A DNA stretch of 64,000 nucleotides from CAWEBF01 sp963807235. Lineage in GTDB: Bacteria > Acidobacteriota > Vicinamibacteria > Vicinamibacterales > UBA2999. Below the pieces are notes generated by a model that worked only from the letters and a program-made list of their open reading frames with translations, searched no databases and was not told the DNA's origin. Positions 37,673-46,866 of the stretch are shown piece by piece (the first letter of the stretch is position 1; the number at the start of each line of letters is the position of its first letter). Where the stretch lies: positions 62,001 to 126,000 of the forward strand of contig CAWEBF010000018.1 in NCBI GenBank assembly GCA_963807235.1, written 5' to 3'. Both the position numbers and the translations under genes were made by a program.

Positions 37673-39889
37673 TTATGGCAGGGCGAACGCCTGGAGCCCG
37701 TTCGACAACTGGACGACGATGTACTGTTTGCCCTGGTGCATGTAGGTCATCATCCCGTAGCGGCTGAGACCTGCGGTGGTCACAGCGCCCAGGCGCTGGC
37801 CCGTCTTCTTGTCGATGGCGAACAGCTTGGTCGAGCCGTCGGCGGTCTGGCCTGGCGCCAACAGCATGGTCGCGGTGACGATCAGCCCGCCCTGGGCGTT
37901 GCGTCCGAGGTTCGGATCCACGTTGCTCACGCCTTTCAGCAGCGGATGGTTTCGGATCAAGTCCTGCTGCTGTTGCGGCGCATCGCCGTACGGCTTTACC
38001 CAGAGATACTCACCGGTATTCAAATCGATCGCGCTGATGCGGCCGACCGGTCCCTTGAACACCGGGAGTCCGGCGAGCGGATCAGCTGACGCCGCCGCCC
38101 CCCCACGGGCGCCAGCGCCCCTGCCGGCGGCGCCACGTCCGGCGCCAATGGCGCCTTCGTCACCACCGGTCGCGCTGCCCCTGCCGGCAACGGCACCGGC
38201 TTTCTTGGCCAACTCCGGATACAGGGCGATCGCAGCGTCCACGGATGCGGGTGTGCAGCCCGCGCTCGTCGGCACCCACCGCGTCACGGTCGTTCCGGTT
38301 TGACCGAAGCAATCCAGCTCGCTGCCCGGCACGACGACGCGCGCGCCGCCGCCGCTGTGTGAGGGGATGTAGATGATGCCCGTCGTCGGATCGGCCGCCG
38401 GCGGATGCGTGATGTTCGAGCCGCCCGTCTCTCCTGGATAGAACCGGCCCGTCGTCAAACCCTCGCTGTTGCCGCGATGCACGGGTGGATTGAACGGCGG
38501 CGCGAACAGTCCCTGATCGGTGGCTCGCTTGATGGCGAGCTCCTTGATCTCCGGGGTGTAGTCGATCACGTGTTCCGCACTTCGGCCGATGAACTCGTAC
38601 GGCGCCGGCTTGATTGGAAATGGTTGCGTCGGCGACAGCTTTTCGCCGGGCACCTTCGACGCGGGAACCGGCCGCTCCTGGAATCCCCAGATAGGCTCCC
38701 CGGTCTGCCGGTTGAACGCATAGAGAATCGACTGCTTCGTCGCCTGGAAGACGGCGGGAATGCGGCGGCCATTGACGGTGACGTCCATCGCGATCGGCGC
38801 GGTGGGTGTGTCGTAGTTCCAGACGTCGTGGTGCACCATCTGGTAATGCCAGAGCCGCTTGCCTGTCTTGACGTCGAGCGCGATCAGGCTGGCCCCATAC
38901 AAGTTGTTGCCCGGACGGAAGCCGCCGTAGAAGTCCTGTGTGGCGCTGTTGGTCGGCACGTAGACGATGCCGCGCTCGGCGTCGGCCGAAAGCGGCGCCC
39001 ACGACGACACGTCGCCGCTCGTCCGCCACGCGTCGTTCTCCCATGTCTCATGACCCGCTTCGCCCGGCCGCGGAATCACGTGGAACTTCCACATGAACTT
39101 TCCGGTGCGCGCGTTGTAGGCGAGGATGTCGCCCGGCACGTTTTCCTGCCGCGTCTGGTGGTAGCCCTGCTCCGCGGAGTTGCCGACGATCACGACGTCG
39201 TTGACGACAATCGGCGGCGAGGAGGCCGTGATGTAACCGAGATCGAGCGGCACGCCCTCGTTCGGGTTGTATTTCTGCTTCTTCTTGATCCACGGATCCC
39301 AATCGCGGACCAGGTCTTCCACGAGATCCACGACCCCCGTTTGCGGAAACGACGGCAGCCCGACGGGACGCCCCCAGTTGGGCAGCGGCTTGCCGGTGTC
39401 GGCATCCAGCGCCACGAGGAAGAATCCCGGTGTGGCGATGAACACGACGCCCTTGCCGTTGATCTCCGTGTAGGCCACGCCCTTGCCGTAGGCGGTGCGC
39501 ATCGAGTACTTCGATCGATACGTCTCGGGCTCGACCCAACTCCACAGCAACTTGCCGCTGGTCGGATCGATCGACACGACGTGACGCCGCGGTCCGGCAA
39601 CGCTGAAGAGCTTGCCGCCGACGTAACTGGGCGTCGCGCGTGCCGTCATGGGACCCACCACGTCGAGCGGGCTGAAGCGCCAGGCCTCTTTCAGCGTCTC
39701 GAAGTTCGCAGGCGTCACCTGATCGAGCGGTGAATACCGGGTGTGGCCCACGTCGCCACCCACCGTTCGCCACTCGCCGTTTTCCGTGCCACGTCTCGGT
39801 GGCGATTGCGCGGAAGGGAAGCCCAGGTACGCGGCACCCAGAAAAACAATGACAAGGGCCGCGGTGATTGCCCGTGAGTGCGTGCTCAT
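37673..39889 (-). CDS. PQQ-dependent (quinoprotein) dehydrogenase
   Basis: Encodes 738 residues from ATG 39889. It has a signal peptide or N-terminal anchor (ITAALVIVFLGAAYLGFPSA), then an eight-bladed propeller. Typical strings are EWRTVGGDVGHTRYSPLDQV, SGKLLWSWVEP, DTGKPLPNWG, TGKRLWHYQMVHHDVWNYDT and NLYGASLIALDVKTGKRLWH. The HHDVWNYD segment is the membrane glucose-dehydrogenase-type signature. The Ala/Gly-rich stretch near residue 590 (AGRGSATGGDEGAIGAGRGA) is an insert. I see no vicinal disulfide of methanol dehydrogenases. It should oxidise an alcohol or sugar in the periplasm and pass electrons to the quinone pool. The substrate is unknown. Confidence 0.9.
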   Translation of the reverse strand: MSTHSRAITAALVIVFLGAAYLGFPSAQSPPRRGTENGEWRTVGGDVGHTRYSPLDQVTPANFETLKEAWRFSPLDVVGPMTARATPSYVGGKLFSVAGPRRHVVSIDPTSGKLLWSWVEPETYRSKYSMRTAYGKGVAYTEINGKGVVFIATPGFFLVALDADTGKPLPNWGRPVGLPSFPQTGVVDLVEDLVRDWDPWIKKKQKYNPNEGVPLDLGYITASSPPIVVNDVVIVGNSAEQGYHQTRQENVPGDILAYNARTGKFMWKFHVIPRPGEAGHETWENDAWRTSGDVSSWAPLSADAERGIVYVPTNSATQDFYGGFRPGNNLYGASLIALDVKTGKRLWHYQMVHHDVWNYDTPTAPIAMDVTVNGRRIPAVFQATKQSILYAFNRQTGEPIWGFQERPVPASKVPGEKLSPTQPFPIKPAPYEFIGRSAEHVIDYTPEIKELAIKRATDQGLFAPPFNPPVHRGNSEGLTTGRFYPGETGGSNITHPPAADPTTGIIYIPSHSGGGARVVVPGSELDCFGQTGTTVTRWVPTSAGCTPASVDAAIALYPELAKKAGAVAGRGSATGGDEGAIGAGRGAAGRGAGARGGAAASADPLAGLPVFKGPVGRISAIDLNTGEYLWVKPYGDAPQQQQDLIRNHPLLKGVSNVDPNLGRNAQGGLIVTATMLLAPGQTADGSTKLFAIDKKTGQRLGAVTTAGLSRYGMMTYMHQGKQYIVVQLSNGLQAFALP

Positions 39890-39929
39890 GACACCGGAGA
39901 CTAAGGCCGTCCGGCGGCGGCGTCAACCT

Positions 39930-40250
39930 CTAGGAGCCAGGGGCCTTGTAGGCGGTCTTCTTGCCGCTGGCCTTGTCCATATCCTCGGCTGTCAGGAGCG
40001 GCGTGGTGGTCACGCGCGCGCCGCCGCTGGCGGTGATCGCGAGGCTCAGTGCCGCGGCCGACATGTTGTCCGGGATGTCCGCGATGACGATGGCATCCTG
40101 GGCGCCGAAGGAGAAGTAGAACGTCTCCATCTTGCCGCCGACACTTTCTACCGCCTTGCCCGCCACCTTGCGGCGCCTGGTGCCGCCATCCTTGCGGAGC
40201 CCTTTTGCTCCCTCGACGGTATAGGAAACCGTGACCAGAAACTTCGCCAT
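39930..40250 (-). CDS. GYD-domain protein
   Basis: Encodes 106 residues from ATG 40250 (MAKFLVTVSYTVEGAKGLRK), with AAAGGGA upstream. The small ferredoxin-like fold has GGKMETFYFSFGAQDAIVIA followed by IPDNMSAAALSLAITASGGA, the signature region of the GYD family (here FGAQDA takes the place of GxYD). The family is of unknown function, sometimes linked to stress or metal-binding. It lies 40 bases upstream of the PQQ dehydrogenase in the same direction and is probably co-transcribed. Confidence 0.85.
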   Translation of the reverse strand: MAKFLVTVSYTVEGAKGLRKDGGTRRRKVAGKAVESVGGKMETFYFSFGAQDAIVIADIPDNMSAAALSLAITASGGARVTTTPLLTAEDMDKASGKKTAYKAPGS

Positions 40251-40335
40251 GCTTGTCCCTTTCGATCGCATTGTCGGCAGAGTCGCCGGATGCGGGCCCG
40301 TAGGCTACCCGCGGCGTCGCCCGCGGTCAACCACG

Positions 40336-42080
40336 TTACGGGACCGCAGCGAGCGTTGATTGCCAGTCGACCAGTGCGCCGACGTCCGGTGGGCGAGCGC
40401 TCGCGGCCGGAACGATGACGAGCAGGCGATCGCCGGTGTGCGCGACGTCGAAGTCCCGAAGGCCAGGCAGCGACAGCACACGCCGGGGAACATCGAAGAT
40501 GGGCGCCGCCCCGGGCTGACGGCTCGCGCGCAGCACCTCGTCGCCGCGCTGGAAGAACAACGACGTGCCCGACCATCGCGGACGCGATCCGCCCGCCTGG
40601 CTGACGCGCGCTCGAGGCCCCTGCGGCCAGCCCGACACGTAGACGTCCTCCTGTCCCGACTCGTCGGTCACATAGGCCACCCAGCGGCCGTCGGGAGACA
40701 GACGGGCCGCGGACTCGTTGAAGCCCGTCGCCACGGCAGCCGCCGGTTCGCGTGGCTCGACGGGAACACGGAAGACATCGGTGTTGGGCCGTGAGGCGGA
40801 GGTCGCGGAGAACAGAATGCCGCCGGAGCGGGACCATTCCGAGGGCACGGCGTTGGCGTAGGCTGCGTCGGCAGCCGCCTCAAGCACCGGCGCTTCGGCC
40901 GCGCCCGCTCGCCCGACCTCCCGCGTGAAGAGCCGCGCCTGCCCATTGCGGACGGAGCGAAAGAGCAGCGTGCCGCCGTCGGGAGACCACACCGGGTCCG
41001 TATCCGCCGCAAGGCCGAGCGTCACGGGCACCGGCGCGCCGGATCCGTTCCGCAGCACGTAAACGTCCAGGGTGCGCAGCAGCGGCTCGAGCATCGTGAC
41101 CGCGGCCTGCCGGTCGTCGGGCGAGAGACGCACCTGCCAATAGTCGCCAGGCTCGCTGGCGATTGCCAACGCCGTTCCGCTGCCGTCGAACCACTGCAGG
41201 CGATGCTGCTGGCCCGAGGGCGCCGAGAAGATCGCGACGCGCGACGAGATCGCGGCAAAGGTGCGGCCCTCGCCGGACACGCCGACGCCCACGACCAGCG
41301 GGCGCGAACGGCCAGTGGTGGCGCCGTCACCGTTGAGTGCCTGCGCCAGCAGCGCGCCACTGCGCGGATACACCAGCCAGCCGGCGGCGGCCATGGCGTG
41401 ACCGTCGGTGTCCGCCACGTCGCGCTCCGCGCCGTTGCGCACGATTCGCACGACCCGCCGCCCATTCGTCCGTTCGGCCAGATACAGCCAGGTCAGATCG
41501 TCGATACGCCACGGAAAGCGGTGGCCGACGTCGCCCTCCTGCAGACGCGAGGCAGGCGCGGCCTGGCCATTGCGCCAGCGCTCCACGGGGCCTCGCGCGT
41601 GGCCGACCAGGACTGTTCCATCCTCGAACCACGCGGCCCCGGCGGCGCTCGAGGTGGTGGCCACGTCTGCGACCATGCCCTCGAGGGTCGTGCGTTTCAG
41701 CACGTCGCCCGCGAAAAACGACACCTCGCCGCGGCCGGTCTGACCGGCGGCGAGCGCTCGCGCACCCACGATCCACGCGGGGTGTCTGGCGCTTTCCGTT
41801 CCTTGGATTGGCTGTGCACGATCGCCGGCGAATGACCTGCGCCAGAGCTGGGTGATCCCGTTCGACGTGGCCACGAAGACCATCTCGTCGCCGTTGGGGG
41901 AGAGCGTGGCGTCCAGCGGCTCGCCACTCGTGCCGAACATCGCGCCCTCGGACGGCGGGATCAGCAGGCGTACCGCAGGCGGGGCAGGAGGTGGCCTGCG
42001 CAGCTCGACACCGAGCCGCCAGGCCAGGAGCGCCGCCGCGACGGCGAAGACGGCCGCCGCCGCCTTCCACCCCGGCCTCG
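40336..42080 (-). pseudogene. Membrane-anchored TolB/WD40 propeller without its kinase (5' truncated)
   Basis: The frame is open for about 580 codons. It begins right at the mmsA stop with PGWKAAAAVFAVAAALLAWR, a membrane helix, then a propeller: LDATLSPNGDEMVFVATSNG, WSPDGGTLLFRSVRNGQARL and LSPDGRWVAYVTDESGQEDV. This is the helix-plus-propeller half of PknB-type kinases such as the intact one at 51865. No kinase domain is present, and upstream the frame runs antiphase into mmsA. No ATG/GTG/TTG precedes the helix in frame; the first Met is inside the propeller. I infer that a rearrangement deleted the kinase part, leaving the C-terminal half next to mmsA. A non-standard start cannot be excluded. 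Confidence 0.7.
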
Positions 42081-43559
42081 CTAGAATTTGCGGCTCCAGG
42101 TGGACGGCCAGCGCTCGACCACCACCTTCTTCTCCGTGAAGAAATCGATGGCGTCGTGGCCTTGCGCGTGCAGGTCCCCGAAGAAGCTTTCCTTCCAGCC
42201 CGAAAACGGGAAGTAGGCCATGGGCGCCGCCACGCCGACGTTGATGCCCACGTTGCCCACCCGCGTTTCGTAGCGGAACTGGCGCGCCGCGGCGCCGCTG
42301 GACGTGAACAGGCACGCCATGTTGCCGAACGCGGCACGGTTCACGATCGAGATGGCGTCGTCCACGGTGTTCGCGTGCATCACACTGAGCACCGGGCCGA
42401 ACACTTCGGTCCGCGCCAGCTCGCTCGCGGGATCGACGCCGGTCAGGATCGTCGGTTTCAGGAAGTAGCCCTGCTCGTAGCCCGACACCGTCGCGCCGCG
42501 GCCGTCGATGAGCGGCTTGGCGCCGGCCTTGACGGCGGAGTCGATGATGCCTTCGATCCGCGTCTTGCTGGCCGACGAGATCACCGGACCCATCTCGGTG
42601 CCTTCACCCGCGCCGTAGCCGATGCGGCGCGCCGCGGCGGCGTCGCCGATGAGCGGCGTGAAGGTCTTTCCCGCATCATCGACGGTGATGACAACCGAGG
42701 AGGCCAGGCAGCGCTGGCCGGCGCAGCCGAACGACGAGTCGGCCACGATCTTGGTCGTCATCGCCATGTCGGCATCGGGCAGGATGACGATGGGATTCTT
42801 GGCCCCACCCTGCGCCTGCGCGCGTTTTCCGTTGGCGGCCGCGCGGCTGTAGACGTACTTGGCGACCGGCGTCGAACCCACGAACGAGATCGCCCGCACG
42901 TCCGGGTGATCCAGCAGCGCGTCCACGGCCCCCTTGCCGCCGTGGACCAGGTTCACGATGCCGGGCGGGAAGCCGGCCTGATCCACGAGCTGCATGATGC
43001 GGCCCATCGTCATCGGCGTCCGCTCTGACGGTTTCAGGATGATCGCGTTGCCGCACGCCACCGCGTACGGCATGAACCACAACGGGATCATCGCCGGGAA
43101 ATTGAACGGCGTGATCGCGGCCACGACGCCGACGGGCTGGCGAATCATCAGCTCGTCGATGCCTGAGGCGATGTCCTCGAGCAGGTGGCCCATCATCAGC
43201 GACGGGATGCCGGTGGCCACCTCGACGTTCTCGAGGCCGCGCTGCAGCTCGCCCTTCGATTCGCCGAGCGTCTTGCCGCATTCCTCGGTGATGACCTGCG
43301 CCACCTCGTCCCAGTGCTGCTCCAGGAGGAATTTCAGCTTGAAGAGCGGCTGGATGCGGTCCCCGGGCGGCACCCGGCGCCATTTCTGATACGCCTCGTT
43401 CGCCGTGGCCACCGCCTTCGCGACCGTGGCCGCGTCCGACAGCGGCGCCGTGGCGATGACAGTCCCCGTGGCCGGGTTATGGATGGGCGCGGCGTCCGGA
43501 ACGCCGGCGCGCTCCCAGTGGCCGCCGACGTAGTTGAGAAGAGTGCCTTGGTCGATCAC
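42081..43559 (-). CDS. mmsA: Methylmalonate-semialdehyde dehydrogenase (acylating)
   Basis: Encodes 492 residues from ATG 43559. It is an aldehyde dehydrogenase with ITPFNFPAMIPLWFMPYAVA (NAD fold), ILKPSERTPMTM, VGSTPVAKYVY, the glutamine pair of QAQGGAKNP (the usual general-base Glu position is Gln/Gly as in MmsA), and catalytic Cys in GCAGQRCLASSV. The end SGWKESFFGDLHAQGHDAID-FFTEKKVV is diagnostic of MmsA. It converts methylmalonate semialdehyde to propionyl-CoA in valine or inositol breakdown using NAD and CoA. The gene ends where the propeller remnant begins. The upstream gap contains the inverted-repeat element. Confidence 0.95.
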   Translation of the reverse strand: MIDQGTLLNYVGGHWERAGVPDAAPIHNPATGTVIATAPLSDAATVAKAVATANEAYQKWRRVPPGDRIQPLFKLKFLLEQHWDEVAQVITEECGKTLGESKGELQRGLENVEVATGIPSLMMGHLLEDIASGIDELMIRQPVGVVAAITPFNFPAMIPLWFMPYAVACGNAIILKPSERTPMTMGRIMQLVDQAGFPPGIVNLVHGGKGAVDALLDHPDVRAISFVGSTPVAKYVYSRAAANGKRAQAQGGAKNPIVILPDADMAMTTKIVADSSFGCAGQRCLASSVVITVDDAGKTFTPLIGDAAAARRIGYGAGEGTEMGPVISSASKTRIEGIIDSAVKAGAKPLIDGRGATVSGYEQGYFLKPTILTGVDPASELARTEVFGPVLSVMHANTVDDAISIVNRAAFGNMACLFTSSGAAARQFRYETRVGNVGINVGVAAPMAYFPFSGWKESFFGDLHAQGHDAIDFFTEKKVVVERWPSTWSRKF

Positions 43560-43577
43560 GAGTGCGGCTCCATTACT

Positions 43578-43710
43578 TTCAATTCACAATTCACAATTCA
43601 CGAATTCACAAACCGCACTGAGGCGGAAGGTTCTCGCAAACCTTCCGCCGTACCTGCGGAACTGCAGTTCCGATCCTCTTTGTGAATTGTGAATTGTGCA
43701 TTGTGAATTT
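43578..43710. repeat. Composite inverted-repeat element built from TTGTGAA heptads
   Basis: The left arm (43580-43612) and the right arm (43679-43710) are near-perfect 31-33-base inverted copies made of TTGTGAA-type heptads. Between them lie a perfect 11-bp hairpin (GGCGGAAGGTT / AACCTTCCGCC, 43622-43649) and a perfect 16-bp palindrome (CGGAACTGCAGTTCCG, 43657-43672). It fills the gap between the alcohol dehydrogenase stop and mmsA. There is no coding frame worth naming inside. Confidence 0.9.
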
Positions 43711-44830
43711 ACGACGCTATGCCGCCTGGCATGACGATGGCGCGCCCGACGATCTCTCCTCGGGCTAGGGCTTGATAGGCGTTATCCGCCTCTGCCAATG
43801 GGAAGCGCCTTGTCACCATCGACGACGGGTTGAACACGCCGGCCGCCGTCAGCCTGATGATTTCCGGCATGTCGGTGCGCGTGCGCGCGCCGAACGAGCC
43901 GATCACGCGGATGCCGCGGCGCACGAGGTGCGTGATGCCGATGGGCGCGGCGGTCTTCCCCGCGGCGATGCCCACCGCGACCATGCGTCCGCCGTCGCGG
44001 ACGCTTTCGAACGCCTGCACGAACGTTTCCGCTCGGCCCAGGGCCTCGAACGCGACGTCGGCGCCAAGCCCCCCGGTCAGCTTCCTGACCGCGGGCGCCA
44101 CGTCCTCGCGGCTCGCGTTCACGACGTCGGTGGCTCCGAACCGCCGGGCGGCCTCCAGCTTCTCGTCGCTGATGTCCACGGCCACGATCTGCGATGCGCC
44201 GAACGCCTTCGCGACCTGGATGATCGACAGCCCCACGCCTCCCGCCGCCACGACCGCCACGCGCTCGCCGCCGCGCAGGTCCGCGGCATGCCGGACCGCG
44301 CCATAGGCCGTGAAGATCCCGCAGCCCAGCACCGCGGATTCCGCGAAGGGCAGCGAATCCGGCAGCGCGAACACGTCGGTGGCCGGCACCACGGCGTACT
44401 CAGCGAGGCCAGCCATCGAGTACATGGCCACGGGCGTGCCGTCCTGGCGGCGCAGCCGCGTGGTGCCGTCGAAGAGCATCCCCTTGAGCCGGTTCAGCCC
44501 GAAGAAGTTGTCGCACAGGTCGTCGCGCCCCGTGGCGCACGCGCGGCAGAACCCGCACGGCATCACGAACGCACACACGACGCGCGATCCCACCGGCGGC
44601 CCGGTCACGCCCGGTCCCAGCGCCGCCACCGTGCCGGTGATTTCATGGCCCATCACCGCGGGGGTCGGGAACGCCACTTCGGCTTTCATCACGTGCAGGT
44701 CTGTATGGCACACCCCGCACGCGTGCACTTTGACCAGCACCTCGTTGGCGAGCGGTTCAGGGACGGGAAGGTGCTCGATCGCGAGGCCGCCCGGAGCCGC
44801 ATTCAGCACCGCGGCCATCATGGTTCGCAT
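43709..44830 (-). CDS. Zinc-dependent alcohol dehydrogenase (MDR)
   Basis: Encodes 373 residues from ATG 44830. The catalytic zinc ligands are Cys in ACGVCHTDLHVM, His in GHEITG, and a third in the LGCGIFTAYGAV region. The structural zinc lobe is CGFCRACATGRDDLC. The Rossmann motif is VVAAGGVGLSIIQVAKAF, with the Asp of VAVDISDEKLE for NAD preference. The end GIRVIGSFGARTRTDMPEII resembles class III or long-chain alcohol dehydrogenases. The physiological substrate is uncertain; an alcohol linked to branched-chain or propanoate metabolism would suit the mmsA neighbour. It is divergent from the MoxR gene by 78 bases. Confidence 0.92.
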   Translation of the reverse strand: MRTMMAAVLNAAPGGLAIEHLPVPEPLANEVLVKVHACGVCHTDLHVMKAEVAFPTPAVMGHEITGTVAALGPGVTGPPVGSRVVCAFVMPCGFCRACATGRDDLCDNFFGLNRLKGMLFDGTTRLRRQDGTPVAMYSMAGLAEYAVVPATDVFALPDSLPFAESAVLGCGIFTAYGAVRHAADLRGGERVAVVAAGGVGLSIIQVAKAFGASQIVAVDISDEKLEAARRFGATDVVNASREDVAPAVRKLTGGLGADVAFEALGRAETFVQAFESVRDGGRMVAVGIAAGKTAAPIGITHLVRRGIRVIGSFGARTRTDMPEIIRLTAAGVFNPSSMVTRRFPLAEADNAYQALARGEIVGRAIVMPGGIAS

Positions 44831-44908
44831 AAGAGTCCCTGACTATACCGCGAAGGGTCGGCCATGTATGATCGTCGCTTCGCTTAGATCGCTGAACCCC
44901 AGACCTCC

Positions 44909-45949
44909 ATGCATCCAGACCTCCAGGAAGCGATCGATCTGCACCACGCCATCGTGGCCGAAGCTGGCAACGCCCTGGTGGGCTATGCCACCGAAAAGGC
45001 GCTGGCCAACGTGGTGCTGCTCTCGGAGATCCCGACCACCTACGACAAGGACCAGAAGCGGCAGGTGAACGCCGGCAATCTGCTCCTGCGCGGCGTGCCG
45101 GGCGTCGGGAAGACGTTCTTCGGCGTGATCCTGGCCGCGATCAGCAATGCGAAGTTCGCGCGGCTGCAAGGCCGCGCCGACCTGCAGCCGACCGAGATCG
45201 TCGGCTTCCAGATGATCAACCCCGCCACCGGTGAGTTCATCACCGAGTTCGGCCCGCTGGCGTCGGCGGAAGTGATCCTGCTCGACGAGATCAACCGCAT
45301 CCCGCTCAAGTCGCAGAGCGCGTTCCTCGAGGGCCTGCAGGACCGCACCATCACCGTCGGCAAGACCACCTACGAGATGCCGGTCTTCAGCTTCGCCATC
45401 GCCACCATGAACCCGGTGGAGCTGGGGCAGGGCACCTTCCCCTTGTCCGAGGCCGCCACCGATCGCTTCGCGATCATCGTGAACATTCCCTATCTGACAC
45501 CCGCCGAGGAAGAAAGGCTCGTGAGCTTCGACTTCAAGCAGGTGCGCCTGAAGTCGCTGATCTCCAAGGAGCGGATCATCGAGCTGCGTGGCACCATCAC
45601 GCAGGAAGTGCACCTGCACGAGGCGCTGGCCAAGTACATCCGTCGTCTGGTGGGGGCGTCGCGGCCGTTCAACGCCGAAAGCGATTGGCGAACGCATTCG
45701 CCCTCGACGCTGGTCGAGAAGTGCGTGGACCTGGGCGGGTCGCCGCGCGCCACGATCGCGTGGGGGCGGCTGGTGAAGGTGTGGGCGCTGCTGATGCACC
45801 ACCGGTCCGAGGTCTATCCTGAGGACGTGCAGGCGCTGGCGCGCTACGTGCTCGGCCACCGCGTCTGGCTCGGCCCCCATGCCGCCAGCCACGGTGTGAC
45901 GGTTGAGATGGTGATCGACGACCTGGTGGCGTCGGTACCGGTGCCGTGA
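44909..45949 (+). CDS. MoxR-type AAA+ ATPase, first gene of an mxaRSACKL-like operon
   Basis: Encodes 346 residues from ATG 44909. Walker A is GVPGVGKTFFGV, then LQPTEIVGFQMINPATGEFI (MoxR signature), Walker B VILLDEINRIPLKSQSAFLE and the Asn/Arg sensors (FAIATMNPVELGQGTFPLSE, ATDRF). MoxR ATPases act as chaperones that mature protein complexes together with VWA proteins. This one resembles MxaR of methylotrophs more than the usual RavA by gene order. The stop overlaps the next GTG (GTGA). Confidence 0.93.
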   Translation: MHPDLQEAIDLHHAIVAEAGNALVGYATEKALANVVLLSEIPTTYDKDQKRQVNAGNLLLRGVPGVGKTFFGVILAAISNAKFARLQGRADLQPTEIVGFQMINPATGEFITEFGPLASAEVILLDEINRIPLKSQSAFLEGLQDRTITVGKTTYEMPVFSFAIATMNPVELGQGTFPLSEAATDRFAIIVNIPYLTPAEEERLVSFDFKQVRLKSLISKERIIELRGTITQEVHLHEALAKYIRRLVGASRPFNAESDWRTHSPSTLVEKCVDLGGSPRATIAWGRLVKVWALLMHHRSEVYPEDVQALARYVLGHRVWLGPHAASHGVTVEMVIDDLVASVPVP

Positions 45950-46866
45950 ACGCCCCACCCTCGACGTTCGAGCTCGTCAATCTCCGCGAGATAGCCGAGA
46001 TAGAGATCTTCGTTCTGAAGCGAATGAAGGAGCTGACGCTGGGCGACCACGCCAGCGTCTACAAGGGCGGGGGGTTCCACTTCGTCGGTACCCGCGACTG
46101 GGAGCCCGGCGACCGCACCGCCAATATCGACTGGGCGCAGTCGTCGCTCAACAACTTCAGCCCGCTCATCACGCGTGAGTTCGAGCAGGACAGCAACGCC
46201 GCGATCGTGGCCGTGGCCGATGCGTCTCTTTCCACGCGATGCGGGGCGCACGGAGCCACCATCGAGACCACGATCGCGCGGGCCGTGGCGGCTGTGGGCC
46301 TGTCGGCGGTGTTCTTCCAGGATCAGTTCGGCCTGCTGACCTTCGACGACAAGTTCGAGCAGGTGGCCGCGGCGCGCCCGAAAATCGGCCGTTCCCACGT
46401 CATCTACTGCGTGGACATGTACCAGAACCGCCGCGTCACCGACACCCCCAGCGGCCCCCGCGACGTGGTGACCTCCATCGAGGGGCACCTCCGCCGGGCG
46501 GCGGTGGTGCCCGTGATTTCGGACTTCCTCTTCGCCGGCGCCAAGACGTTCATCGACGAGCTGGCGCTCGTGGACGCTGTGCACGACGTGTTCCTGATGA
46601 TGGCCGACGTCCGGTTCGCCTACGAGATGCCGCGCGTGTCGGACGGCTGGATCGAGGCATTCGACGTGGAGACCGGGCGAACCGGGGTGTTTTCGAGACG
46701 GGAGATCGGGCGGCTCGGGCGCCGCGCCAACGACTGGCAGGCCGACGTCGAGCGTCACGCGCGCGACGCGGGCATCGACGTCGTGCGGGTGGGGCTGGAC
46801 CGGTGGGAAATGGAGACCGCGCTCGTCGAGTTCACGGCCGAGCGACGGCTGCGGAAAATGAAATGA
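45946..46866 (+). CDS. DUF58 protein (MxaS-like)
   Basis: Encodes 306 residues from GTG 45946, overlapping the MoxR stop. It contains RDWEPGDRTANIDWAQSS, equivalent to the GxDRxxIDW signature of DUF58, and the downstream VWA-like fold with the partial metal site in VAVADASLSTRC. No membrane helix is evident. It links MoxR with membrane VWA partners in known systems. The stop overlaps the next ATG (ATGA), so the first three genes are translationally coupled. In the mxa operon the equivalent is MxaS. Confidence 0.9.
   Translation: MNAPPSTFELVNLREIAEIEIFVLKRMKELTLGDHASVYKGGGFHFVGTRDWEPGDRTANIDWAQSSLNNFSPLITREFEQDSNAAIVAVADASLSTRCGAHGATIETTIARAVAAVGLSAVFFQDQFGLLTFDDKFEQVAAARPKIGRSHVIYCVDMYQNRRVTDTPSGPRDVVTSIEGHLRRAAVVPVISDFLFAGAKTFIDELALVDAVHDVFLMMADVRFAYEMPRVSDGWIEAFDVETGRTGVFSRREIGRLGRRANDWQADVERHARDAGIDVVRVGLDRWEMETALVEFTAERRLRKMK

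Noticed and set aside
37673..39889. Methanol dehydrogenase to match the mxa-like operon
   Set aside because: Its signature strings are those of glucose-dehydrogenase-type quinoproteins. No vicinal Cys pair or MxaI partner is seen.
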